Assembly (NCBI GenBank): GCA_003233255.1
Contig: QILH01000252.1
Location: 1 to 14,938, forward strand
From: Gammaproteobacteria bacterium
GTDB taxonomy: Bacteria; Pseudomonadota; Gammaproteobacteria; UBA6429; Thiohalophilaceae
Direction: 5' to 3'
Length of the DNA stretch: 14,938 nucleotides
The position numbers and the translations under genes were made by a program. Under the pieces are notes generated by a model. That model ran no database searches. It was not told the origin of the DNA and was given only the letters and a program-made list of their open reading frames with translations. Of the stretch, positions 1 to 7,190 are shown piece by piece. Positions within the stretch are counted from its first letter, which is position 1. The number at the start of each line of letters is the position of its first letter.

Positions 1-10
1 GAGCACCATA

Positions 11-32
11 AGGTCACCTGTAAAGGTGACTT
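11..32. other. Stem-loop upstream of the terminator
   Basis: GTCACC at 13-18 pairs with GGTGAC at 25-30 around the six-base loop TGTAAA. One G-T and one A-T pair extend the stem outward. It lies just before the intrinsic terminator at 41-75 and is probably part of the 3' end of the upstream transcript. The downstream TTCCCTTTTG is only weakly U-rich, so this hairpin alone is a poor terminator. Its role is not known. Confidence 0.4.
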
Positions 33-40
33 CCCTTTTG

Positions 41-75
41 ACCCAGGTTTCTCCCCCGAGCCTGGGTTTTTTTTT
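41..75 (+). terminator. Rho-independent terminator of the upstream unit
   Basis: ACCCAGG at 41-47 pairs with CCTGGGT at 61-67 around a 13-base loop, and nine consecutive T residues (67-75) follow. This is a classic intrinsic terminator reading on the + strand. The gene it ends lies outside the window; atpC is a frequent neighbour of glmU in gammaproteobacteria, but nothing here proves it. The isomerase gene at 263 must therefore be transcribed mainly from a promoter within 76-262. Confidence 0.85.
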
Positions 76-262
76 ATCATTTCCGGTTAAATAAAAATTT
101 GTTAATAAAGAGTTAGTCTTGTTCGATATAATGGCATAATGCGCGTGCCGGTGAACTGGCGACTGAAATAATATAACTTATTGATATATCATGTGTTTTG
201 ACAAAAATTCCGCTAACCTGTAGCCCCTGGCTAACTTACGATTAATAGAAAGAACTGAACCT
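76..262 (+). promoter_or_regulatory. Leader and promoter region of the FKBP-glmU-glmS unit
   Basis: This 187-base non-coding stretch lies between the terminator and the isomerase gene. A perfect -10 box TATAAT sits at 127-132, with no good -35 hexamer at 16-18 bases upstream. A second -10-like box, CATAAT at 135-140, has TTAGTC at 113-118 as a weak -35 with a 16-base spacer. A perfect -35 hexamer TTGACA sits at 198-203, but the matching -10 position near 221-226 reads TAGCCC, which is poor. If transcription starts near 138-140, the leader contains a small hairpin (GCCGG/CTGGC, 147-160, TGAA loop). The exact start site cannot be chosen by eye. Confidence 0.45.
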
Positions 263-766
263 ATGCCACAAAAAGAGCAAATTGTGACCATCCACAAGGT
301 CGTCACCTTTACCTATATTATTCAAGACGGACAGGACGAGAAGGTTTTGGAGCAGTCTGATCTGCCCATGTCCTATATCCATGGTGTTGATGGCAAGATG
401 TATCCTTCGGCGGAGCGTGCAATGGAAGGTAAAAAGATGGGGGACGTGATTGCGGTTAGTCTTTCGCCTGAGGAGGGTTTTGGTTATCCTGATCCGGAAT
501 TAATGCATACAGAAAAAGTAGAGAATGTGCCGGACGAGTATTGCCGCATTGGCGCCGAGGCGATGTTCGAAAATGAGGATGGCGAGACGATTACCATGAA
601 GGTGACTAAAATAGAAAATGGTGAGGTTACTCTGGACGCCAATCATCCTTTTGCCGGTAAAACGGTTGTCTTCAGAATGACCGTCGTGGGCGTGCGTGAT
701 GCCACTGCAGAAGAAGTGGGTTCCGGGGACGTGATTGATTCCCAGGGCCCATTAACCATGCAGTAG
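263..766 (+). CDS. SlyD-like FKBP-type peptidyl-prolyl cis-trans isomerase
   Basis: The 167-residue protein has the layout of SlyD-type FKBPs: a split FKBP fold with an inserted IF chaperone domain. SYIHGVDG (37-44) matches the SlyD DYLHG segment, and AMEGKKMGD (53-61) matches ALEGHEVGD. EGFGYPDPEL (71-80) opens the insert, and DANHPFAGKTV (125-135) matches the SlyD DGNHMLAGQ segment that returns to the FKBP fold. The family catalyses proline isomerisation and assists folding in the cytoplasm; no signal peptide is visible. The protein ends soon after the FKBP core and lacks the His-rich metal-binding tail of E. coli SlyD. The usual Gly-Leu-Glu after the active-site loop reads Ser-Ala-Glu, so isomerase activity may be altered. 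The ribosome binding site is weak (AGAAAG, 247-252). glmU starts 44 bases downstream and is probably co-transcribed. Confidence 0.85.
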   Translation: MPQKEQIVTIHKVVTFTYIIQDGQDEKVLEQSDLPMSYIHGVDGKMYPSAERAMEGKKMGDVIAVSLSPEEGFGYPDPELMHTEKVENVPDEYCRIGAEAMFENEDGETITMKVTKIENGEVTLDANHPFAGKTVVFRMTVVGVRDATAEEVGSGDVIDSQGPLTMQ

Positions 767-803
767 CTTGTGTCAATGAGATCGTATACCAGGAGACAAT
801 ATA

Positions 804-809
804 AAGGAG
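804..809 (+). promoter_or_regulatory. Oddly spaced ribosome binding site of glmU
   Basis: AAGGAG at 804-809 is a strong Shine-Dalgarno sequence, but only one base separates it from the ATG at 811. A second one, AGGAGA at 791-796, lies 14 bases away, which is too far by the usual rule. An in-frame TAA at 802-804 rules out any start further upstream. The first conserved nucleotide-binding strand begins at residue 8, so a much later start is unlikely; the GTG at 835 would trim that strand. Confidence 0.5.
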
Positions 810-810
810 C

Positions 811-2202
811 ATGAAAAAACAAGCACAAGTAAGTGTGATTATTCTTGCTGCAGGGCAAGGCACACGGATGAAATCAAAGTTGCCCAAGGTATTACACTCG
901 ATTGGTGGTAAGTCCTTACTAACCCACGTAATCCATACCGCCGCAGAATTGAATGCCCAACATACCGTGGTGGTGCATGGTCACGGCGGTGAGTTAGTGA
1001 AAAACAGTCTGGTTGCTGAGTCGGTTATCTGGGTTGAACAAAAAGCACAACTGGGCACCGGGCATGCGGTGGATCAGGCCACACCTCATATTGACGATAA
1101 TCATATTATATTGGTTTTGTACGGTGATGTGCCGCTGATTCAATCATCGACTCTGTCTGAACTCATCGATAAAACAGCAACTAATGCACTGGCCATCCTG
1201 ACCGTGCATCTGAAGAATCCACAGGGTTATGGACGTATTGTGCGTGATAGCGCGGGCGCGATTCAGCGCATTGTTGAGCAAAAGGATGCGAGTGAAGACG
1301 AGCTGGCGATCAACGAGATCAACACGGGCATTCTGGCGGTGCAGGGAAAGTTGTTAAAATCCTGGTTGAACCGGCTGGAAAATAACAATGCACAGGATGA
1401 ATATTATTTAACGGATATCATCGCCATGGCCGTTGCCGATGGCGTTGCTGTGAACGCGGCTCATCCCGCTGGCGAAGACGAAGTATTAGGCGTCAATAGT
1501 CGCAGTCAGTTAGCGTATCTGGAGCGGGTTTTTCAACATGATCAGGCCGAGTCATTAATGCGACAGGGGGTCACGCTAATCGATCCAGCGCGGCTGGACG
1601 TGCGCGGTCAGGTTACGGTGGGTAAGGATGTCACCCTGGATGTGAATGTTATATTAGAAGGCCAGGTTGTGATTGCCGATGACGTCTACATTGGCCCGAA
1701 CTGTGTCATTCGCGACAGCGTTATTGGCGAAGGCGTTCAGATTCAGGCGATGTGCGTGCTGGATAACGCCGTGGTCGGTACAAACTGTCTGCTTGGCCCC
1801 TACTCCCGCTTGCGACCCGGTGCAGAATTAAAAGGTGATAACCACATCGGTAATTTTGTTGAAATTAAAAACAGCGTAATTGGCGTCGGATCTAAGGTCA
1901 ATCACTTAACCTATATTGGTGATACGGATATGGGTAGCAGGGTAAACATTGGCGCTGGTACGATTACTGCCAATTATGATGGTGCCAATAAACATCGTAC
2001 TATGATTGGGGATAATGCTTCGACTGGTTCTAACAGTGTGCTGGTCGCGCCGGTCTGTCTGGGCGATAAGGCGACGCTGGGTGCGGGTACGGTGCTGACG
2101 AAGGACGCGCCGAAAGGAAAACTAACCGTGGCTCGCACACGTCAGACTACCATTGATGGGTGGCAACGGCCGGAGAAAAAAAGTAACAAGGGTCAAAAAT
2201 AA
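811..2202 (+). CDS. glmU: Bifunctional GlmU: GlcN-1-P acetyltransferase / GlcNAc-1-P uridylyltransferase
   Basis: GlmU acetylates glucosamine-1-phosphate with acetyl-CoA and then joins the product to UTP, giving UDP-GlcNAc for peptidoglycan and LPS. The 463 residues match the family (456 in E. coli). The N-terminal pyrophosphorylase domain (about 1-235) has LAAGQGTRM (12-20) with LPK at 24-26, GTGHA (82-86), YGDVPL with metal-binding Asp106, EINTG (169-173) and Asn229 in LGVNS. The C-terminal left-handed beta-helix (about 255-463) has hexapeptide repeats and the acetyltransferase residues Arg335, Lys353 and His365 (NHLTYIGD), followed by the NIGAGTI/NYDGANK core (379-394). All key residues are present, so both activities are expected. 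glmS follows after 61 bases without an obvious terminator, which suggests one transcript. Confidence 0.97.
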   Translation: MKKQAQVSVIILAAGQGTRMKSKLPKVLHSIGGKSLLTHVIHTAAELNAQHTVVVHGHGGELVKNSLVAESVIWVEQKAQLGTGHAVDQATPHIDDNHIILVLYGDVPLIQSSTLSELIDKTATNALAILTVHLKNPQGYGRIVRDSAGAIQRIVEQKDASEDELAINEINTGILAVQGKLLKSWLNRLENNNAQDEYYLTDIIAMAVADGVAVNAAHPAGEDEVLGVNSRSQLAYLERVFQHDQAESLMRQGVTLIDPARLDVRGQVTVGKDVTLDVNVILEGQVVIADDVYIGPNCVIRDSVIGEGVQIQAMCVLDNAVVGTNCLLGPYSRLRPGAELKGDNHIGNFVEIKNSVIGVGSKVNHLTYIGDTDMGSRVNIGAGTITANYDGANKHRTMIGDNASTGSNSVLVAPVCLGDKATLGAGTVLTKDAPKGKLTVARTRQTTIDGWQRPEKKSNKGQK

Positions 2203-2263
2203 TAAATTGAATTCCATCCCTCATTCATAACGAGCAGAGGGTATTACTTAATGGAGAAAATGT

Positions 2264-4099
2264 ATGTGTGGTATTGTTGGCGCCGTTGCTGAGCGCGACG
2301 TTGTACCTATTTTAGTAGAGGGGCTTAATCGTCTGGAATATCGCGGTTACGATTCTGCTGGGGTCGCGGTTCTGGATGCTGAAGGTAATCTGGATCGGGT
2401 TAGAATGCCGGGTAAAGTGAGTCAGCTTGAAAATGCGATCAAAGAAAATGAATTGCATGCAACGATTGGTATCGCCCATACCCGTTGGGCAACTCATGGT
2501 GAACCTACTGAATCGAATGCACATCCTCACATATGCCGTAACACTCTTGCCGTGGTTCACAATGGCATCATTGAAAATCACGAAAAATTACGCATCGCGC
2601 AAACTCAGCAGGGTTATGAATTTACCTCCGATACCGATACAGAAGTGATCGTTCACCAATTATTCGAGCACCATGTTGTTAAAGAAAAGGATTTGTTGAC
2701 GGCTGTTACCGCAACCTTGAAAGAACTCGAAGGTGCTTATGCCTTAGGCGTCATCAGTAAAAATGAGCCCGGTCGCCTGATAGCGACGCGCAGTGGCAGT
2801 CCATTGGTGATTGGTATTGGTATCGGCGAATATTTTATTGCCTCAGACGTGGCGGCATTATTACCGGTAACCCAGCGGTTTATTTTTATGGAAGAAGGTG
2901 ATATTGCCGATATCCGTCGCGATTCACTGACTATTTATAACTCTAAAGGTAAAAAGGTTGAACGCGAAATAAAAGAAAGCGAATTATCGGCAGACGCGGT
3001 AACTCGTGGTGAATACCGCCACTATATGCTAAAAGAAATCTTCGAACAAAGTAAGGCGATTGCCGATACACTTGAAGGTCGTATTAGTGGCAATAAAGTT
3101 CTGGAAGAAAGCTTTGGCGCCAATGCCGGTGAAGTATTTGATCAGGTTAAGGCGGTGCATATTGTTGCCTGTGGAACCAGTTATCATGCAGGGCTGATCG
3201 GTAAGTACTGGTTAGAGAGCCTGGCCGGGATTCCCTGCAGTGTCGAAGTGGCGAGTGAATTTCGTTATCGTAAACCGGTTGTGCATCCTAACTCGTTAAT
3301 CGTTACCATTTCTCAGTCCGGTGAAACAGCCGATACCTTAGCGGGGCTACGATTAGCGAAAAAACATGGCTTTGGATATTCGCTGGCAATTTGTAACGTA
3401 CCGGAAAGTTCCTTAGTACGTGAGTCCGATGCCCAGCTTATGACCCGTGCTGGTCCCGAGATCGGTGTGGCCTCTACCAAAGCGTTTACCACGCAACTGG
3501 TTGCATTAATGTTACTGGTGATTGTATTGGGTCGCCGCTATGGCATGGACGCGGATGAAGAGGCGCGTATCGTCAAACAGCTTGAGGCATTACCGGTCAA
3601 GGTTGAAAAGGTATTAGAGCTGGATAAGGAAATTGAAATCATGGCCGAGGATTTTGCCGATAAACATCATGCCCTGTTCCTTGGGCGTGGCCAGCATTAT
3701 CCGGTCGCGATGGAAGGGGCGTTAAAATTAAAAGAGATCTCCTATATTCATGCAGAAGCCTATGCAGCGGGCGAATTAAAACATGGGCCATTGGCCCTGG
3801 TCGATGCCGAGATGCCAGTCGTGGCCGTAGCCCCGAATAATGAACTGCTGGATAAATTAAAATCGAATCTGCAGGAAGTGCGTGCCCGCGGCGGAGTGCT
3901 TTATGTCTTTGCGGACGAAGATCTAAAATACAAAGGGGATGAGTTTACCAAGGTTCTGCACGTGGTTTCCTGTGAAGATGAGACTTCGCCAATTATACAA
4001 ACCATCCCGATGCAGTTGTTGTCGTATTATGTGGCCCTGTTAAAAGGTACGGATGTGGATCAGCCGCGTAATTTAGCGAAATCTGTGACCGTCGAATAA
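2264..4099 (+). CDS. glmS: Glutamine--fructose-6-phosphate aminotransferase (isomerizing) GlmS
   Basis: GlmS converts fructose-6-phosphate and glutamine to glucosamine-6-phosphate, the first committed step to UDP-GlcNAc. It has 611 residues (609 in E. coli). The N-terminal glutaminase domain begins with the nucleophile Cys2 (MCGIVGAV), exposed after Met removal; HTRWATHG (72-79) and HNG (99-101) bind glutamine. Two SIS domains follow, near 290-430 and 460-600, with CGTSYHAG (303-310) and SQSGETADT (350-358) binding the sugar phosphate. EGALKLKEISY (484-494) holds the catalytic Glu491, and His507 and Lys606 match the isomerase residues. A good Shine-Dalgarno GGAG (2253-2256) lies seven bases before the ATG. 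No glmS riboswitch is expected in this group or seen, and the 61-base spacer shows no strong structure. Confidence 0.98.
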   Translation: MCGIVGAVAERDVVPILVEGLNRLEYRGYDSAGVAVLDAEGNLDRVRMPGKVSQLENAIKENELHATIGIAHTRWATHGEPTESNAHPHICRNTLAVVHNGIIENHEKLRIAQTQQGYEFTSDTDTEVIVHQLFEHHVVKEKDLLTAVTATLKELEGAYALGVISKNEPGRLIATRSGSPLVIGIGIGEYFIASDVAALLPVTQRFIFMEEGDIADIRRDSLTIYNSKGKKVEREIKESELSADAVTRGEYRHYMLKEIFEQSKAIADTLEGRISGNKVLEESFGANAGEVFDQVKAVHIVACGTSYHAGLIGKYWLESLAGIPCSVEVASEFRYRKPVVHPNSLIVTISQSGETADTLAGLRLAKKHGFGYSLAICNVPESSLVRESDAQLMTRAGPEIGVASTKAFTTQLVALMLLVIVLGRRYGMDADEEARIVKQLEALPVKVEKVLELDKEIEIMAEDFADKHHALFLGRGQHYPVAMEGALKLKEISYIHAEAYAAGELKHGPLALVDAEMPVVAVAPNNELLDKLKSNLQEVRARGGVLYVFADEDLKYKGDEFTKVLHVVSCEDETSPIIQTIPMQLLSYYVALLKGTDVDQPRNLAKSVTVE

Positions 4100-4168
4100 A
4101 TTATTCAGTGAGCAGGGTAAGTGTGTTATTGGCAAAGGGTGTTCAGTGAATAGCATGGCAATTATAAA

Positions 4169-4188
4169 ACAATAGATGGAGCTATTGT
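4169..4188 (-). terminator. Possible weak terminator after trkH
   Basis: glmS and trkH converge on a 106-base gap (4100-4205). ACAATAG (4169-4175) and CTATTGT (4182-4188) form a seven-pair hairpin with a six-base loop. On the - strand it is followed by TTTATAATT, so it may end the trk transcript. The stem is AT-rich and the T run is short, so confidence is low. No T run follows it on the + strand, so I see no intrinsic terminator for glmS. Confidence 0.35.
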
Positions 4189-4205
4189 GAAATTTGATTA
4201 CATAC

Positions 4206-5660
4206 TTATCGACGCCAGAAGGCAGGCGTTAGTAGAACCAGCAAGGTAAAGATTTCAAGACGACCTAACAACATGGTGAAAGACAGGATCCATTTTGCCG
4301 CATCGGTAATCGAAGCATAATTAGCGCCGACCATGTTTAGGCCGGGACCGAGATTGTTAATAGCGGCGGCCGTGGCCGAAAAAGCGGAAACCTGATCAAG
4401 TCCGGTCAGCATTAATAATAATAAAATGATGCTAAAACTTGCTACGTAGGCTGAGAAAAATCCCCACACAGAAGTAATAACGTGGTTCGGTATCGGTTTG
4501 CCACCGACCTTGGTGGTGATGACCGCATTCGGATGAATTACGCGCATGATTTCACGCATACCCTGTTTGATCAACAACAGGAATCGAATCACTTTCATGC
4601 CGCCGCCAGTTGATCCGGCACAGGCACCGATAAAACTGGTAAACAATAATAATACGGGTAAAAAACCTGGCCAGGTATGATATTCATGGGTGGTGAAGCC
4701 GGTGGTGGTGCCAATGGAGACGGCCTGAAATACGCCATGTAAAATGGCGCTACCGGCATCGTCAAATGTACTCATATAATAAAGATAGGTGGAAGATATT
4801 ATAGCAACGCTGGTCAGGATGGTGGCATAGACACGAAACTCACTGTCGGCAAAATAATGCAAAAGGCTACGTGACCGCCAGGCCGTAAAGTGAAGTGCAA
4901 AATTAACTCCGGCCAGGATCATAAATACAATGGCCACGATCTCAACCAGGGGAGTATCAATAAAATACCCCATCGATTGATCGTGCGTCGAAAACCCCCC
5001 GATGGCGATGGTGGCAAAACTATGTGAAATGGCATCGAATAAATCCATCCCTGCTAACCAGTAAGCCAGTGCGCAGGCAATGGTGAGGGATAAATAAATA
5101 TACCAAAGTGCCTTGGCGGTTTCGGTTATGCGCGGGGTGAGTTTGCTGTCTTTAATCGGTCCGGGTGTTTCGGCACGATACAGCTGCATGCCACCAATAC
5201 CCAGCATCGGCATAATGGCGACGGCCAGCACGATAATACCCATACCGCCGAGCCATTGAAGTTGTTGACGATAGTAGAGAATGGCTTTTGGCAGGCTATC
5301 TAGATGGGTAATGACCGTGGCACCGGTAGTGGTTAAGCCTGAGATCGATTCAAAGATGGCGTCGGTTATGCTGAGATTAGTTTGTTCGACTAAAAATAAT
5401 GGAATCGCACCAAAGATGCCTAATACGGTCCAGAATAAAACAACTATTAAAAAACCATCGCGCATGCGTAATTCTTTTTTATAGTTTTTTACCGGCAGCC
5501 ACATTACGATCCCGGTGATCAGGGTAATCGCAAAGGCATAGAAGAAAGATTCAAATGCACCATCAAGATAAATAACCGAGACCAGCATCGGTGGAATCTG
5601 GGTGGAACTAAAAATGACCAGCAGTAAACCTAAGATGCGTTGGATGGTAAAGAGTTGCAT
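4206..5660 (-). CDS. trkH: Trk potassium uptake protein TrkH
   Basis: TrkH is the inner-membrane K+ channel subunit of the Trk system and is gated by the TrkA ring. The 484-residue protein is strongly hydrophobic, with about ten to twelve membrane segments arranged as four M1-P-M2 repeats. Each pore loop shows its selectivity-filter glycine: TTTGAT (110-115), AIGGFS (219-224), GTTTGFTT (317-324) and NNLGPGL (435-441). ACAGSTGGGMK (346-356), after the third repeat, is a family signature. Length matches E. coli TrkH (483). It follows trkA by 27 bases and is the last gene of the - strand unit. I see no Shine-Dalgarno upstream of the ATG, and its frame is the same as that of trkA, with one TAA and nine sense codons between them. 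Translation probably depends on coupling to trkA. Confidence 0.96.
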   Translation of the reverse strand: MQLFTIQRILGLLLVIFSSTQIPPMLVSVIYLDGAFESFFYAFAITLITGIVMWLPVKNYKKELRMRDGFLIVVLFWTVLGIFGAIPLFLVEQTNLSITDAIFESISGLTTTGATVITHLDSLPKAILYYRQQLQWLGGMGIIVLAVAIMPMLGIGGMQLYRAETPGPIKDSKLTPRITETAKALWYIYLSLTIACALAYWLAGMDLFDAISHSFATIAIGGFSTHDQSMGYFIDTPLVEIVAIVFMILAGVNFALHFTAWRSRSLLHYFADSEFRVYATILTSVAIISSTYLYYMSTFDDAGSAILHGVFQAVSIGTTTGFTTHEYHTWPGFLPVLLLFTSFIGACAGSTGGGMKVIRFLLLIKQGMREIMRVIHPNAVITTKVGGKPIPNHVITSVWGFFSAYVASFSIILLLLMLTGLDQVSAFSATAAAINNLGPGLNMVGANYASITDAAKWILSFTMLLGRLEIFTLLVLLTPAFWRR

Positions 5661-5687
5661 GTGAGCGTTGGCCGATGAGTGCGCGGG

Positions 5688-7061
5688 TTAGATAAAAGCA
5701 AAACCAACCTGGAAGAGTTTTTCAACCTCCAGAATGTATTTTTTATCCACCACAAACAAAATGATGTGATCTTCAGATTGTATTTTGGTGTCGTGGTGAG
5801 CGATGACGACTTCATCGTTGCGCACGATGGCGCCGATGGTGGTGCCGGGCGGTAATTTTAGTTCTTCAATACTGCGCCCGACTACCTTTGATGAGCTTTC
5901 ATCACCGTGTGCAATGGCTTCAATGGCTTCAGCCGCACCACGGCGCAGGGAGGGTACCTTGACCACGTCGCCACGACGAACATGCGCTAGCAAGCCTCCG
6001 ATGGTAACTTGCTGCGGGGAGATCGCGATATCGATGTCACCACTTTGAACCAGATCCACATAGGCAGCACGATTGATCAAGGTCATGACCTTACGTGCGC
6101 CCAGTCGTTTGGCCAGCATGGAAGACAGGATATTGGCCTCGTCATCATTGGTTAAGGCGCAATAGACATCGGTGTTTTCGATATTTTCTTCTATCAATAA
6201 GTCCTGATCGGCAACGTCTCCTTTTAATACGATGGTTTTTTCAAGTTCACAGGAAAGTTCCTGAGTACGGGCGGCATTGTGGTCGATGAGTTTTACCTGG
6301 TAATCGTTTTCAAGAATTTTAGCCACCCTGCGGCCGATGTTGCCGCCACCGGCAACGATAATCCGTTTATAGGGAGTATCAACGCGGCGCAGTTCAGACA
6401 TCACCGCCCGGATGTCTTTTTTAGCGGCAATAAAAAATACTTCGTCGTCGGCTTCAATCACGGTGTGACCTTCCGGGATAATCGCTCGGTTGCGTCGATA
6501 AATTGCGGCTACTCGGGTATCAACGTTGGGCATGTGATCACGGATACGGCGCAGCTCATTGCCAACCATGGGGCCACCGTAATAGGCGCGTACCCCCACC
6601 AGTTGTACCTGGCCATCGGCAAAATCGAGCACTTGCAGTGAGCCAGGATATTCTATTAGTCGTTTGATGTTATCGGTTATCAATTGTTCAGGGCTGATTA
6701 GAACATCAATCGGTAAGGCTTCCTGAGTAAACAGTTTTTTCTGTGAGAGATACTCTAATGCGCGTACCCGGGCAATCTTGGTTGGTGTATGAAAGATGGT
6801 GTAGGCAACCTGGCAGGCGATCATATTGACCTCATCCACATCGGTAACGGCGATAAGCATGTCGGCATCTTCGGCGCCGGCCCGTTGTAGCACGTCAGGG
6901 TACGAGGCATTACCGTGCACGGTACGAATATCGACATGATCCTGGAGCGTGCGCAGTAGCTCATCGTTTTGATCGACGAGGGTAATGTCATTGGCCTCTG
7001 AGGTTAGGTGTTCTGCCAATGAACTGCCGACGGTTCCGGCGCCAAGTATGATGATTTTCAT
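5688..7061 (-). CDS. trkA: Trk system potassium uptake regulatory protein TrkA
   Basis: TrkA is the cytoplasmic, nucleotide-binding ring that binds TrkH and controls its gating. The 457 residues hold two tandem RCK units, as in E. coli TrkA (458). The first Rossmann domain (1-about 125) starts with GAGTVG (7-12) and has the acidic residue Asp30 ending strand two, which favours NAD(H). An RCK_C domain follows (about 140-220). The second Rossmann domain starts near 233 with GGGNIG (238-243) and Asp260, and a second RCK_C domain (about 370-450) closes the protein. Both nucleotide sites look intact. A 129-base gap separates it from ntrX upstream, and a TATAAT box there suggests its own promoter. 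No clear Shine-Dalgarno is visible before the ATG. In E. coli trkA follows rsmB directly. Confidence 0.96.
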   Translation of the reverse strand: MKIIILGAGTVGSSLAEHLTSEANDITLVDQNDELLRTLQDHVDIRTVHGNASYPDVLQRAGAEDADMLIAVTDVDEVNMIACQVAYTIFHTPTKIARVRALEYLSQKKLFTQEALPIDVLISPEQLITDNIKRLIEYPGSLQVLDFADGQVQLVGVRAYYGGPMVGNELRRIRDHMPNVDTRVAAIYRRNRAIIPEGHTVIEADDEVFFIAAKKDIRAVMSELRRVDTPYKRIIVAGGGNIGRRVAKILENDYQVKLIDHNAARTQELSCELEKTIVLKGDVADQDLLIEENIENTDVYCALTNDDEANILSSMLAKRLGARKVMTLINRAAYVDLVQSGDIDIAISPQQVTIGGLLAHVRRGDVVKVPSLRRGAAEAIEAIAHGDESSSKVVGRSIEELKLPPGTTIGAIVRNDEVVIAHHDTKIQSEDHIILFVVDKKYILEVEKLFQVGFAFI

Positions 7062-7138
7062 GAGTTGCTTATTATTATGATTGTGCCTAAGTTGATCTTA
7101 CCTGATCAGAGCGTCTGAAACGATGATTCGATAGCAGA

Positions 7139-7167
7139 ATTATAGTGTATTTTTCACTTTAGTGATC
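7139..7167 (-). promoter_or_regulatory. Candidate trkAH promoter with overlapping dyad
   Basis: Reading the - strand, TATAAT (complement of 7139-7144) lies 77 bases before the trkA ATG. No good -35 hexamer is found at 16-18 bases (the sequence there includes GATCAC). An inverted repeat TCACT-TT-AGTGA at 7154-7165 covers part of the -35 zone and could be an operator for a regulator that replaces or blocks RNA polymerase contact. The perfect octamer palindrome CTGATCAG (7102-7109) lies further downstream in the leader. I see no intrinsic terminator for ntrX here, so readthrough from the upstream genes also remains possible. Confidence 0.4.
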
Positions 7168-7190
7168 TATGTATTTTAACTTAAGAAAAT

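Noticed and set aside
2203..2263. glmS riboswitch-ribozyme in the glmU-glmS gap
   Set aside because: The gap is only 61 bases, far too short for the ribozyme, and the element is typical of Gram-positive bacteria.
4104..4149. Direct repeat TTCAGTGA at 4104-4111 and 4142-4149 after glmS
   Set aside because: Two eight-base copies 30 bases apart in a short gap are within chance, and there is no linked structure.
6279..6641. 120-codon open frame on the + strand inside trkA
   Set aside because: It is antisense to a well-conserved gene, with no recognisable motif and no good ribosome binding site. It looks like a shadow frame.
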